NCBI GenBank assembly: GCA_900555975.1
Contig: USNI01000003.1
Coordinates: 1 to 22,717, forward strand
Length of the DNA stretch: 22,717 nt
Direction of reading: 5' to 3'
DNA from: an uncultured Desulfovibrio sp.
GTDB lineage: Bacteria > Desulfobacterota > Desulfovibrionia > Desulfovibrionales > Desulfovibrionaceae
In this document: positions 14,923-22,717 of the stretch, in pieces
How the letters are laid out: every line of letters starts with the position of its first letter
Numbering within the stretch: position 1 is the stretch's first letter
Translations under genes and position numbers: made by a program
The notes under the pieces: model-generated
The model's input: only the letters and a program-made list of their open reading frames with translations
The model's database searches: none
Told to the model about the DNA's origin: nothing

Positions 14923-16362
14923 CTAGTCTCTGGCGTCCAGACCAGCGGCTTTTGCCACGGCAAGCGCCGCGGCCCTGGTAAACTCGCCGGCAGGCATGGC
15001 GGCGCGTTCTTCGGCCGTAAGCAGCAGCCTGGGATGATTCACCAGTTCGGGACGGGCCTTCACGCCGTACTCGGCCGGGAAGGAGTCCTCGAAATACATG
15101 TTCTGGAAACCGGCGAACTTCAGTGCATGCGCCGTGGAATCCAGCACGCAGAATTCCCCTTCGGAAAGCAGACCGAGTTCTCCCGCCTTCAGCATGCCCG
15201 CAAAGCTTTCTCCACCCTGCGTACAGGCAATATGGCCGTGCCTGTTGGCAAGAATCATGGAATCCATGATGGCCTGTTCGGTGACCTGCACCACGTCGAA
15301 GCGGCCTCCCTCAGCCTCGAACTTCTCCACGAGATTTCTCACGCGGGGGAACGACACCGGATTGCCGATCATGGCTGCCTGCGCCACGCTGGGCTGCACC
15401 TGAACGGCATGATATTCGCGGTTGTTCTTCGGCTGGCTGTAGTACCGCCATACCGGGTCGGCATGTTCGGACTGCACGCCGACGATGTGAGGCAGCTCCT
15501 CGATGATGCCAAGACGTCGCATCTTCAGACATGCGGAAATCATGGAAGTGATGTTGCCCGCATTGCCGATGGGCATGAACAGCGCCTTATCAGCCATGTT
15601 CCAGCCGTACCACTGCGCCACCTCGTACGCGTAGGACTCCTGTCCAAGAACGCGCCAGCTGTTCTTGGAATTGAGCAGCGCCACACGGTAATGTTCGGCC
15701 AGATACTCGACGACCTTCATGCAGTCATCAAACACGCCCGGCACTTCCAGCACCTGCGCACCGGAACCAAGAGGCTGGGAAAGCTGTGCCGGAGTAACCT
15801 TGCCGTGCGGCAGAAGCACCACGGTGCGGATGGGTTCGCCCACATAGGCGCCGTACATGGCCGCAGCCGCAGACGTGTCGCCCGTGGAGGCACAGATGGT
15901 GAGCACTTCCTTCCAGCCGTTTCTGCGCACGAGGGATTTGAGATAACTGTACGCCCCTGCCATGCCCCTGTCCTTGAACGAGGCACTGGGATTCATGCCG
16001 TCGTTCTTGTAGGCGAAACGGCGTCCGACCTGAGCCTCAAGCGCGGAAGAAGCCTCGATGATGGGCGTATCACCCTCCCCGAGATAGACGATGTCCTCTT
16101 CTTCCAGGACGGGAGCCATGAGTTCATAGAAGCGGAACACACCCCGCAGTGCGGTAGTGCGCGTGACACGACGGGCATCGAAAAGGTCGCGCCAGTACTG
16201 AGCGCCTTTTTCCTTCATGTCGTCGAAGTCCAGATCCTCCAGAAGAAGGACGCCGCCGCAGTCGGGACAGGTATAAAGAAGCGAGTCCACGGGATGACGA
16301 CGGCCGCAGTTCATGCACACATATTCCATGCGCGCACGGCGCGTGGGAAAATCCTGAGACAT
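14923..16362 (-). CDS. thrC: Threonine synthase
   Basis: PLP enzyme that converts O-phosphohomoserine to threonine, the last step of the pathway. The 479 residues begin with a zinc-ribbon-like segment (Cys16, Cys19, Cys32, Cys35: CMNC and CPDC). The PLP-binding Lys130 lies in NPSASFKDRGM. A phosphate-binding stretch, PIGNAGNITS, follows later. ATG 16362 has AGGAG 7 bp upstream; the longer frame to 16467 runs through the promoter. It has its own promoter, about 33 nt upstream of the start, and is separated from hisF by 135 bp, in which CCGC/GCGG followed by CTCTTTT is a weak terminator candidate. Confidence 0.95.
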   Translation of the reverse strand: MSQDFPTRRARMEYVCMNCGRRHPVDSLLYTCPDCGGVLLLEDLDFDDMKEKGAQYWRDLFDARRVTRTTALRGVFRFYELMAPVLEEEDIVYLGEGDTPIIEASSALEAQVGRRFAYKNDGMNPSASFKDRGMAGAYSYLKSLVRRNGWKEVLTICASTGDTSAAAAMYGAYVGEPIRTVVLLPHGKVTPAQLSQPLGSGAQVLEVPGVFDDCMKVVEYLAEHYRVALLNSKNSWRVLGQESYAYEVAQWYGWNMADKALFMPIGNAGNITSMISACLKMRRLGIIEELPHIVGVQSEHADPVWRYYSQPKNNREYHAVQVQPSVAQAAMIGNPVSFPRVRNLVEKFEAEGGRFDVVQVTEQAIMDSMILANRHGHIACTQGGESFAGMLKAGELGLLSEGEFCVLDSTAHALKFAGFQNMYFEDSFPAEYGVKARPELVNHPRLLLTAEERAAMPAGEFTRAAALAVAKAAGLDARD

Positions 16363-16401
16363 ATCATAACTCCTGGGTGATGATCGAATGGGGGAGCGGC
16401 A

Positions 16402-16430
16402 AGCATAGGATGTTTGACGCTTCGCTGCAA
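16402..16430 (-). promoter_or_regulatory. thrC promoter
   Basis: Minus strand: TTGCAG at 16430-16425, a 17-bp spacer, TATGCT at 16407-16402. The predicted leader of about 33 nt leaves no room for a riboswitch or attenuator. Confidence 0.6.
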
Positions 16431-16497
16431 CCGTGCTCCGGGCACATGCGCAGGAAAAGAGCCGCATTCGCGGATGCCGGACGAGGCTGACGGCAGC

Positions 16498-17289
16498 TCA
16501 GACCTTTCTCACGGGAACGCCGGCCTTCTCCATGCAGTCCTTCAGATCCGCTATGGAATACTGACCGTAATGCACGATGGAAGCCACAAGAGCGGCGGAA
16601 GCCCCTCCCTTCATCACGGCATCCACAAGATGTTCCGGCGCGCCGGCCCCGCCTGAAGCAATGACGGGAATGGTCACGGCGTCGCATATCATGCGCGTCA
16701 GTCTGAGTTCATAGCCGTCGCGCGTACCGTCGGCATCAATGGAATTCACGCACAGTTCACCGGCACCGAGTTCCTCGCACCGGCGCGCCCAGGCAATGGC
16801 ATCCATGCCCATGGGCTTGCGGCCGCCGTGTATGACCACTTCGTAGCCCGAAGGGCAGGTTTCGCTCACGGGAACCTGCTTCACGTCCATGCCGACCACC
16901 ACGGCCTGCGAACCGAAGGCATCCGCACCGCGGCTGATGAGGAAAGGATCCTTGACCGCCGCTGAATTGACGGAAACCTTTTCCGCGCCGGCAAGCAGCA
17001 CGGCGCGCATATCTTCCACGGAAGCAATGCCTCCGCCCACGGAAAACGGAATGAAGATATTGCTGGCCACGCGCTCGACGACATCAAGAAAGATGCCCCG
17101 GGCCTCGCACGAAGCCGTGATGTCGTAGAACACGATTTCGTCGGCGCCTTCCTCATAGTAGCGGCGTGCCGTTTCCACAGGATCGCCGATATCCACGTTG
17201 CCCTTGAACTTGATGCCCTTGGTAAGACGGCCGTTACGCACGTCAAGACAGGGAATGAGCCGCTTGCTCAGATGACTTTTTTCAGACAC
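16498..17289 (-). CDS. hisF: Imidazole glycerol phosphate synthase, cyclase subunit
   Basis: Cyclase half of the HisH-HisF enzyme: it takes ammonia from HisH and makes imidazole glycerol phosphate plus AICAR. The 263 residues form a full-length TIM barrel. [15 protein letters not shown] holds the catalytic Asp16, VVGMDVK holds Asp135, and PFSVGGGI and VIASGGAG are phosphate-binding loops. The start codon is GTG, with GGAGG 7 bp upstream inside hisH. The genes overlap by 8 bp, which fits coupled synthesis of a 1:1 complex. The 11-nt ribosome site and spacer (GGAGGACGCCC) is identical to that of the lipoprotein gene at 18143-18153. Confidence 0.96.
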   Translation of the reverse strand: MSEKSHLSKRLIPCLDVRNGRLTKGIKFKGNVDIGDPVETARRYYEEGADEIVFYDITASCEARGIFLDVVERVASNIFIPFSVGGGIASVEDMRAVLLAGAEKVSVNSAAVKDPFLISRGADAFGSQAVVVGMDVKQVPVSETCPSGYEVVIHGGRKPMGMDAIAWARRCEELGAGELCVNSIDADGTRDGYELRLTRMICDAVTIPVIASGGAGAPEHLVDAVMKGGASAALVASIVHYGQYSIADLKDCMEKAGVPVRKV

Positions 17290-17917
17290 GGGCGTCCTCC
17301 CGGCAGTAGCGATAGAAATTCGTCAGCAGTCTGAGTCCGGGCCGACCGCTCTTTTCCGGATGGAACTGCACAGCCCACAGGCCGGGACGACCGTACATGG
17401 CCGTGAATTCCTGACCATAGCAGCTCGTGGCAATGACGAGTTCAGGAGCGGGAATCGTATAATAGCTGTGAACGAAATAGAAACGGGATTCGGGATCGAT
17501 GCCGTCCAGAAGTTCGGAAGACCGGCAAATGGTCAGGGTGTTCCATCCCATGTGCGGAATGCGTATGGGATCGTCTCCGTCGCGCCATTCGGGATTAAAA
17601 CGCCGGCATGTGCCGGGCAGTATGCCGAGGCACGTGGTATCGTTCTCTTCGCTGTGTTCGAGAAGGATCTGACAGCCGAGGCAGATGCCGAGCAGAGGCT
17701 TGCGCATGGCGACGATGTCGCGCAGCACCTTGTCCATGCCGGTGGACAACAGCTGATGCATGGCCTGACCGGCCGCGCCCACACCGGGAAAAATAACGCC
17801 TTCCGCGGCGAGCAGCGCTGACGGATCGGCAGTGATTTCAGCAGGGATATCCAGAGCCCGCAGCGCCCGCAGCACGCTGGTCTGATTTCCCGCCTTGTAG
17901 TCGAGAATGGCAAGCAT
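17282..17917 (-). CDS. hisH: Imidazole glycerol phosphate synthase, glutaminase subunit
   Basis: Class I glutamine amidotransferase that supplies ammonia to HisF. The 211 residues have the oxyanion segment [14 protein letters not shown], the nucleophile Cys79 in LLGICLGCQ, and the His-Glu pair in [11 protein letters not shown]. It overlaps hisF by 8 bp. AGGT lies about 8 bp before the ATG. The gene is 45 bp downstream of the small lipoprotein, with no terminator seen between, so the lipoprotein promoter may drive both. Confidence 0.95.
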   Translation of the reverse strand: MLAILDYKAGNQTSVLRALRALDIPAEITADPSALLAAEGVIFPGVGAAGQAMHQLLSTGMDKVLRDIVAMRKPLLGICLGCQILLEHSEENDTTCLGILPGTCRRFNPEWRDGDDPIRIPHMGWNTLTICRSSELLDGIDPESRFYFVHSYYTIPAPELVIATSCYGQEFTAMYGRPGLWAVQFHPEKSGRPGLRLLTNFYRYCREDARV

Positions 17918-17962
17918 CGAAGTGACCTGTCTGTGAAAAGGATACGTTCCCGCAAGGGAGAA

Positions 17963-18142
17963 CTAGAAACTTATGCCGGTCCGTGTCCGACCGTACATAT
18001 GGGACGGGCCGCTGCCCGTCCTGAACACCGTGGACATTTCGCCGTCCACCCTGATGCTGTCGAGACTGTCTTCCTGAAGGCATCCCGTCAGACAGACCGC
18101 CAGAAGCACCATAAGGACAAACGGAGCAAGGAACGTTTTCAT
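17963..18142 (-). CDS. Small predicted lipoprotein
   Basis: 59 residues. A short positive start (MK), a hydrophobic core (FLAPFVLMVLLAVC) and the lipobox LTGC with lipidated Cys21 make a clear Sec/SPII signal. The mature part is only 39 residues (EDSLDSIRVDG..., basic near the end) with no recognised domain. AGGAGG lies 7 bp before the ATG, the strongest ribosome site in this part of the window, so it is a real gene. Asp at +2, the classical inner-membrane retention signal, is absent (residue 22 is Leu), so outer-membrane sorting is possible in a Gram-negative cell. Confidence 0.8.
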   Translation of the reverse strand: MKTFLAPFVLMVLLAVCLTGCLQEDSLDSIRVDGEMSTVFRTGSGPSHMYGRTRTGISF

Positions 18143-18160
18143 GGGCGTCCTCCTGAAGGC

Positions 18161-18188
18161 ATCATAACCAAGACGTAAAACAGCGCAA
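18161..18188 (-). promoter_or_regulatory. Promoter of the lipoprotein-hisH-hisF unit
   Basis: Minus strand: TTGCGC at 18188-18183, a 16-bp spacer, TATGAT at 18166-18161. The predicted start is only about 12 nt before the ATG, so the leader is little more than the ribosome site. Confidence 0.5.
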
Positions 18189-18204
18189 GTCCCTTTCCCC
18201 GGTG

Positions 18205-18315
18205 CGGACAAAAAAGGCAATACTCATATAATATTGCGATTTTAATTGATAAATAAGTATTTTTCAAAGAAAGGAAACGCATGACTTGACAGTTGTCCGC
18301 CGCGGGTGCAAACAT
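18205..18315 (+). promoter_or_regulatory. asd promoter region (two candidates)
   Basis: Candidate 1: CGGACA at 18205-18210, 16 bp, consensus TATAAT at 18227-18232, in an AT-rich island. Candidate 2: TTGACA at 18286-18291, 18 bp, AAACAT at 18310-18315. The first has the better -10, the second the better -35. I see no lysine-riboswitch-like structure in the leader. Confidence 0.45.
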
Positions 18316-18377
18316 TCGATTTACAATAATGAAAAACTTGCCTTTCAGGCAGGTGTGGAACAGGAGAATTTCCCGCC

Positions 18378-19418
18378 ATGAAGAAGTCCCTCAACGTTGC
18401 TGTATGCGGCGCAACCGGCGCCGTCGGCCGCGAAATGCTGAAAACCCTTGCCGATCGTCACTTTCCCTGCGCCTCCATCACCGCCCTGGCCTCTTCCCGC
18501 TCCGCCGGAACCCGCGTTCCCTTCGGAGACGACGAGATTACGGTCAAGGAGCTGACGAAGGACTCCTTCAAGGGCATTGATCTGGCCATCTTTTCCGCCG
18601 GCGGCAGTGTCTCCACAGAGTTTGCCCCTCATGCCGTGGCTTCCGGCTGCGTGGTGGTGGACAACTCCAGCGCCTGGCGCATGGACGATCGCTGCCCCCT
18701 CGTCATCCCCGAAGTAAACCCCGACGATCTGGAAAAGCACAACGGCATCATCGCCAACCCCAACTGCTCCACCATTCAGATGCTGGTGGCTCTCAAGCCT
18801 CTGCATGACGTCGCAAAAATCAAGCGCATCGTCGTGACCACCATGCAGGCCGTGAGCGGCACGGGAAAGAAAGGCATCGATGAACTGGAAACGCAGGTCC
18901 GCCGTCTCTTCAACATGCAGGACATCGAACCCAAGGCCTATCCCCATCAGATTGCCTTCAACTGTCTGCCGCACATCGACGTCTTCCAGGCCAACGACTA
19001 TACCAAGGAAGAAATGAAGATGGTGAACGAGACGCATAAGATGCTTGATCCGAACATCCGCGTCACCGCCACCTGCGTGCGCGTTCCCGTGTTCTACGGA
19101 CATTCCGAATCCGTGAACATCGAGACGGAAAAGAAGCTTACCGCCGCCGAAGCCCGCGTGATCCTTTCCCAGGCTCCCGGCGTGCAGGTCGTGGACAATC
19201 CCCGTGCCAATCTCTACCCCCTTGCCGTGGATGCCGCGGGCGAAGATGACGTCTTCGTCGGACGCATCCGCGAGGACGAAAGCTGCGACAATGCCCTGAA
19301 TCTGTGGATCGTGGCCGACAACGTGCGCAAGGGCGCTGCCCTCAACGCCGTGCAGATTGCGGAAGAACTTCTCAAGCGCGATCTTGTTTCCGTGGTCAAC
19401 CCCGGCATGTTCCTGTAG
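18378..19418 (+). CDS. asd: Aspartate-semialdehyde dehydrogenase
   Basis: Reduces aspartyl phosphate to aspartate semialdehyde with NADPH, at the branch to lysine/diaminopimelate, threonine and methionine. The 346 residues have the Rossmann motif CGATGAVGREML near the start, the catalytic Cys130 in NPNCSTIQM, and His242 in RVPVFYGHSESV. Length and motifs fit the Gram-positive-like/archaeal-like branch of Asd. AGGAG lies 11 bp before the ATG. It is monocistronic, ending at a strong bidirectional terminator, and runs opposite to both flanking his blocks. Confidence 0.96.
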   Translation: MKKSLNVAVCGATGAVGREMLKTLADRHFPCASITALASSRSAGTRVPFGDDEITVKELTKDSFKGIDLAIFSAGGSVSTEFAPHAVASGCVVVDNSSAWRMDDRCPLVIPEVNPDDLEKHNGIIANPNCSTIQMLVALKPLHDVAKIKRIVVTTMQAVSGTGKKGIDELETQVRRLFNMQDIEPKAYPHQIAFNCLPHIDVFQANDYTKEEMKMVNETHKMLDPNIRVTATCVRVPVFYGHSESVNIETEKKLTAAEARVILSQAPGVQVVDNPRANLYPLAVDAAGEDDVFVGRIREDESCDNALNLWIVADNVRKGAALNAVQIAEELLKRDLVSVVNPGMFL

Positions 19419-19436
19419 TAGTCCTCCCCACGACAT

Positions 19437-19478
19437 AAAAAAGCCGTCGTTCTCCGAACAAGAACGACGGCTTTTTTT
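19437..19478. terminator. Bidirectional terminator between asd and hisG
   Basis: A perfect 11-bp GC-rich core (19443-19453 with 19461-19471) and a 7-nt loop, flanked by six A on the left and seven T on the right. It serves asd on the plus strand and can end the hisG transcript on the minus strand. Confidence 0.92.
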
Positions 19479-19593
19479 ATGCAGACTTTCGATGCAGAAC
19501 TGCAGACAGAACGGGATGCGAAGGCTGTCAGCCCCTCCGGACGGCGACGTGAAGACTCAACCTCCGGACTGCACAGCCTCGCACGATTGACGA

Positions 19594-20499
19594 TCAGATC
19601 ACCTTGTTCAGACTGTATTCCAGAATGCCTTCGGCTCCAAGCTCATGCAGACGGGGAATCAGATCACGCACCACATGGGTATCGACCACGGTTTCCAGAG
19701 AAACCCAGGCCGGGTCCCTCAGTGAGGCCACCGTGGGAGAGTTGAGCGCAGGCAGAAGGCCGAGAATGGCGTCAAGACGAGCCGTCGGAGCATTCATCTT
19801 GAGGCAGACGAAACTTTCCGCTCTCAGCGCACCCTGAAGCAGAAGATCAATCTGTTCAATCTTGTGGCGACGTTCAGGGTCGTTCCACACCTTGCGGTTC
19901 GCAATGAGCACGGTATTGCTGGCCATGACCTCATCGATGACGCGCAGACCGTGAGCACGGATGGTCGTTTCAGTTTCCGTCACCTCCACGATGGCGTCGG
20001 CCAGACCCTCCACGACCTTGGCTTCCGTGGCCCCCCAGGAGTAATTGATTTTGACGGGCACGCCCTGCTTCTCAAAATAACGGGTGCTGACGCCCACAAG
20101 TTCCGTGGAAATACGCTTGCCCTTCAGGTCGGCTGCGCACTGATAGGGAGAATCTCCGGCCACGGCGAGAACCCAGCGGGCCTTGCGGTTGGAAACCTTG
20201 GAATAGACCAGATCCGAGATCACCACGACGGGAGCATCACTGTCTTCCCTGCCGCCGTAGGATACGCCGCGCTCTTCCAGCCAGTCCTTGCCGGTCAGAG
20301 CCACGTCGAGGATGCCGTTCTGAATATATTCGGGAATCTCCTGAACACGGCAGAGTCTCGCGGTGAGTTCCGGATCATCGATATCCGGAAAATAGTTGCG
20401 GATGTGCTTATGGATCTTCCAGCCCGCCCTGTCGAAAAGAGCGATGGTGGCTTCTTCCAGAGAACCTTTGGGAATGCCGAGCTTGAGCTGCGCTTTCAT
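19594..20499 (-). CDS. hisG: ATP phosphoribosyltransferase (long form)
   Basis: First enzyme of histidine synthesis: joins ATP and PRPP. The 301 residues are the long, homohexameric form, with a C-terminal ACT-like regulatory domain (about 222-301) for histidine feedback, so no HisZ partner is needed. The start LKLGIPKGSLEEATIALFDRAG is typical. The PRPP-binding region is EGLADAIVEVTETETTIRAHGL (about 166-187). It is 12 bp downstream of hisI, with AGAGG as ribosome site, and shares the bidirectional terminator with asd. It is not next to hisH or hisF, so the his genes are dispersed. Confidence 0.96.
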   Translation of the reverse strand: MKAQLKLGIPKGSLEEATIALFDRAGWKIHKHIRNYFPDIDDPELTARLCRVQEIPEYIQNGILDVALTGKDWLEERGVSYGGREDSDAPVVVISDLVYSKVSNRKARWVLAVAGDSPYQCAADLKGKRISTELVGVSTRYFEKQGVPVKINYSWGATEAKVVEGLADAIVEVTETETTIRAHGLRVIDEVMASNTVLIANRKVWNDPERRHKIEQIDLLLQGALRAESFVCLKMNAPTARLDAILGLLPALNSPTVASLRDPAWVSLETVVDTHVVRDLIPRLHELGAEGILEYSLNKVI

Positions 20500-20511
20500 G
20501 CTATTGAGCCT

Positions 20512-20913
20512 CTACTTCTTGTACACTTCGGCAGGATCGAAAATCTGCGGACAGCAGATGGACACTTCCGCGCTGTCGGGAGTGATCCGCCGGTAAAAAC
20601 AGCTGCTTCTACCGGTATGGCAGGCGGCACCGCCTACCTGCTCGATTTCCAGAACCACGGCATCGGAATCACAGTCAAGGCGGATGGCCCTGACGATCTG
20701 AACGTTGCCGGAACTTTCTCCCTTGTGCCACAGTTTCTGACGACTGCGGCTCCAGTAGTGGGCTTCACCCGTGGACAGCGTAGCCTCCCAGGCCTCGCGG
20801 TTCATCCAGGCCAGCATGAGCACCTCGCCGGTGACGGCGTCCTGAGCAACGGCGGCAATCAGTCCTCCGGCCCTGGAAAAATCGGGAGTGAAGTCAGACG
20901 GAGCTTGGAACAT
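20512..20913 (-). CDS. hisI: Phosphoribosyl-AMP cyclohydrolase
   Basis: Opens the purine ring of phosphoribosyl-AMP, the third step of histidine synthesis. The 133 residues are the cyclohydrolase domain alone, with no fused HisE pyrophosphohydrolase. Metal sites are visible: Asp80, Asp82 and Asp84 in DCDSD (Mg), and Cys81, Cys98 and Cys105 (Zn) in DCDSD and [15 protein letters not shown] lies about 10 bp before the ATG. It follows rny by 71 bp with no clear terminator or strong promoter, so readthrough from rny is possible. Confidence 0.95.
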   Translation of the reverse strand: MFQAPSDFTPDFSRAGGLIAAVAQDAVTGEVLMLAWMNREAWEATLSTGEAHYWSRSRQKLWHKGESSGNVQIVRAIRLDCDSDAVVLEIEQVGGAACHTGRSSCFYRRITPDSAEVSICCPQIFDPAEVYKK

Positions 20914-20984
20914 GGAACGGTATCCTTTATGCGTTGAGCTTGAATGTCTTTATAGTCCGCCATGATGACGACAGTATGAAGATC

Positions 20985-22547
20985 CTATTTGGCGAAGCCC
21001 ACGGCACGGCGCTCACGGATGACGGTGACACGGATCTGTCCGGGATAAGTAAGATTTTCCTCGATCTTGGCGGAAATATCCTTGCACAGCAGATAGGTGC
21101 TGTCATCATCCACGTTGTCGGAATTGACGATGACCCGCAGCTCGCGTCCGGCCTGGATGGCATAGGATTTGGCCACGCCTTCGAAGGAGTCGGCAATGTT
21201 CTCCAGATCCTCAAGGCGCTTGACGTAGTTCTCAAGCAGCTCCTTGCGCGCACCGGGACGGGCGCCGGACAGGGAATCCGCGGCCTGAACGAGCACGGCA
21301 AGCGCGGTTTCGGGATGCACGTCCTCATGATGGGCGGCGATGGCGTGGACGATGTCCTTGCCTTCACCGTATTTCTTGGCGATGTCTGCGCCTATGAGGG
21401 CATGAGAGCCTTCCACCTCGTGATCCACGGCCTTGCCGATATCATGGAGAAGGCCGGCACGCTTGGCGCGTTTGATGTCCATGCCGAGTTCCGCGGCCAT
21501 CATGCCGCAGAGAGCCGAGACTTCAAGGGAATGCTGCAGGACGTTCTGAGTGAAGCTGGTGCGGTACTTGAGCTGTCCCAGCAGACGGATGATATCGGGA
21601 TTGATGCCGTGCACACCGGCGTCGAAAGTCGCCTGCTCGCCCACTTCACGGATCTGCACTTCCAGTTCCTGCTCGCACTTGTGCACCACATCCTCGATAC
21701 GGGCGGGATGAATGCGGCCGTCCTGAATAAGGCGCTCAAGAGCCATGCGCGCCACCTGACGGCGGATGGGACTGTAGGCGGAAAGAATGACGGTTTCCGG
21801 AGTGTCGTCGATGATGAGATCCACGCCCGTGGCAGCTTCCAGCGCCCGGATATTGCGCCCTTCACGACCGATGATGCGCCCCTTCATGTCCTCGCTCGGA
21901 AGCGTGACCGCCGTTACCGTCTGCTCGCCGACGTAATCGCCGGCGTAACGCTGAATGGCGCAGGCAAGAATTTCCTTGGCCTTTCTGTCGGCCGTTTCCC
22001 TGGCTTCCGTCTCGATGACGCGCATCATCTTGGCGGCCTCGTGCCTCGTGCGGGATTCGATTTCCTCGAAAAGACGGGTCTTGGCCTCTTCGGCCGTCAG
22101 GCCGGAAACTTCCTGCAGACGGCGTTCCTGCTCGTCCAGCTTGGCCTCCACCTGCGTTTCCTTATCGGCAAGCACGCGCTCCCGCTGGGTCTGTTCCTTC
22201 TCCTGGGCAAGGATGTCATGTTCCTTCTGCGTGATGCGCTCCATTTTCTCTTCCATGCGATCGCTGATATCCTGCAGCTTTTTCTCACGGTTCTTGAGCG
22301 CACGTTCCTGATCCTTGCATTCCATTTCGAAGGCATGCTTCTGGCTGAAGATCTCGTTCTGCCCCTGAAGCAGAATCTCTTTTTTCTGAGCCTGAGCCTC
22401 CTTGCGGGCCTCTTCCACAATGCGATGGGCCAGATCATTGGCCTCGCCGATACGCTTGCTGGTCACATGACGCTGTATGAAGACGCCGAGAAGAGCTCCG
22501 GCCACAAGACTGACCAGCGCAAAGGCGTAAACGAAAATATCATCCAT
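20985..22547 (-). CDS. rny: Ribonuclease Y
   Basis: Membrane-anchored endoribonuclease that starts mRNA decay. The 520 residues match the family length: an N-terminal membrane helix (about 4-24), a long coiled coil (about 30-190, rich in Glu/Lys/Arg/Gln), a KH domain (about 205-270, [20 protein letters not shown]), an HD domain with LLHDIGKA (about 360-368) and HHEDVHPET, and a C-terminal domain. ATG 22547 has AGGT 8 bp upstream. The frame is open to 22640, but that part is leader. In many bacteria RNase Y replaces RNase E as the main decay initiator. Confidence 0.96.
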   Translation of the reverse strand: MDDIFVYAFALVSLVAGALLGVFIQRHVTSKRIGEANDLAHRIVEEARKEAQAQKKEILLQGQNEIFSQKHAFEMECKDQERALKNREKKLQDISDRMEEKMERITQKEHDILAQEKEQTQRERVLADKETQVEAKLDEQERRLQEVSGLTAEEAKTRLFEEIESRTRHEAAKMMRVIETEARETADRKAKEILACAIQRYAGDYVGEQTVTAVTLPSEDMKGRIIGREGRNIRALEAATGVDLIIDDTPETVILSAYSPIRRQVARMALERLIQDGRIHPARIEDVVHKCEQELEVQIREVGEQATFDAGVHGINPDIIRLLGQLKYRTSFTQNVLQHSLEVSALCGMMAAELGMDIKRAKRAGLLHDIGKAVDHEVEGSHALIGADIAKKYGEGKDIVHAIAAHHEDVHPETALAVLVQAADSLSGARPGARKELLENYVKRLEDLENIADSFEGVAKSYAIQAGRELRVIVNSDNVDDDSTYLLCKDISAKIEENLTYPGQIRVTVIRERRAVGFAK

Positions 22548-22648
22548 GATAATACCTGTAATATGCTGACGGGCTTTGCCCGATAGGTCTTGAACGTACG
22601 GAGGGCACGACAAAATTCCGCGACCACGCCGCGTTCCCAAAAAATGTC

Positions 22649-22676
22649 AGGATATTCCGCCTTATTCGGCGGACAA
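22649..22676 (-). promoter_or_regulatory. rny promoter with internal inverted repeat
   Basis: Minus strand: TTGTCC at 22676-22671, a 16-bp spacer, TATCCT at 22654-22649. A perfect inverted repeat TCCGCC-N6-GGCGGA (22656-22673) fills the spacer and overlaps the -35, so it may be an operator. The leader of about 95 nt carries CGGGC-AAA-GCCCG near the ribosome site. Confidence 0.5.
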
Positions 22677-22691
22677 GAGCACAGAGAAAGG

Positions 22692-22717
22692 AAAAAAAAG
22701 CCCGGGATGCCGTGAAA
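22692..22717 (-). terminator. Partial terminator of an upstream gene at the right edge
   Basis: Minus strand: GGCATCCCGGGC followed by eight T. The matching 5' arm would lie beyond the window, so the identity of the gene it ends is unknown. Confidence 0.45.

Noticed and set aside
14869..16380. 503-codon open frame antisense to thrC
   Set aside because: It is a shadow of thrC, with no ribosome site or domain.
18233..18377. Lysine riboswitch upstream of asd
   Set aside because: The leader is too short and shows none of the conserved multi-helix structure.
20914..20963. Small frame [10 protein letters not shown]... before hisI
   Set aside because: It looks protein-like at first but lacks a ribosome site, is out of frame with hisI and stops soon inside it.
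20934..22586. 550-codon open frame antisense to rny
   Set aside because: It is a shadow of the coiled-coil and HD regions of RNase Y.
1..22717. CRISPR array, tRNA, prophage or insertion sequence
   Set aside because: No regular direct repeats, no tRNA cloverleaf and no transposase or integrase frame were seen; the gene content is core metabolism.

Overview
The window looks like chromosomal core DNA from a strictly anaerobic, GC-rich bacterium, most likely one of the Desulfovibrionaceae (Desulfovibrio, Bilophila or Mailhella type). This is inferred from an oxygen-sensitive class III ribonucleotide reductase with its activase, a small two-cluster ferredoxin, a YeiH-type putative sulfate exporter with an unusually long N-terminal insertion, the long form of HisG, and a threonine synthase with an N-terminal zinc ribbon. 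There is no 16S or other marker in the window, so the family assignment is an inference. I see no phage, insertion sequence, CRISPR array, tRNA or rRNA.

Layout. 1-5322 (minus): the translation operon rimP-nusA-ylxR-infB, with infB cut by the left edge. It is preceded by a promoter and by an intrinsic-terminator-like hairpin in the leader. 5440-8171 (plus): nrdD, then a 61-codon ORF that carries a consensus glycyl-radical loop, closed by a 17-bp perfect terminator. 8418-9988 (minus): an unrecognised 294-aa gene followed by nrdG, which encodes the activase for nrdD. 10323-12501 (minus): yeiH and a small single-span membrane protein, separated by a very stable UUCG hairpin. 12533-14887 (minus): a ferredoxin, a chain of five hairpins ending in a terminator, then a tight three-gene cluster (YkgJ-type cysteine-cluster protein, unknown, TPR). 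14923-18188 (minus): a small lipoprotein, hisH, hisF and thrC. 18205-19478 (plus): asd. 19594-22676 (minus): rny, hisI and hisG.

Functional threads. NrdD, the glycyl-loop ORF and NrdG together make deoxynucleotides under anoxia. HisG, HisI, HisH and HisF supply four activities of histidine synthesis, in two separated blocks. Asd and ThrC belong to the aspartate-family pathway. RimP, NusA, YlxR and IF2 form the usual ribosome-maturation, transcription and initiation operon.

The strongest candidate for something unusual is the nrdD locus. The large ORF has a diverged C-terminal loop and Asp where a zinc-site Cys is expected. A separate, well-translated mini-ORF directly downstream carries the canonical loop around the radical Gly. 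The next most interesting points are the candidate NusA-feedback terminator in the rimP leader and the hairpin chain between the ferredoxin and ykgJ genes.
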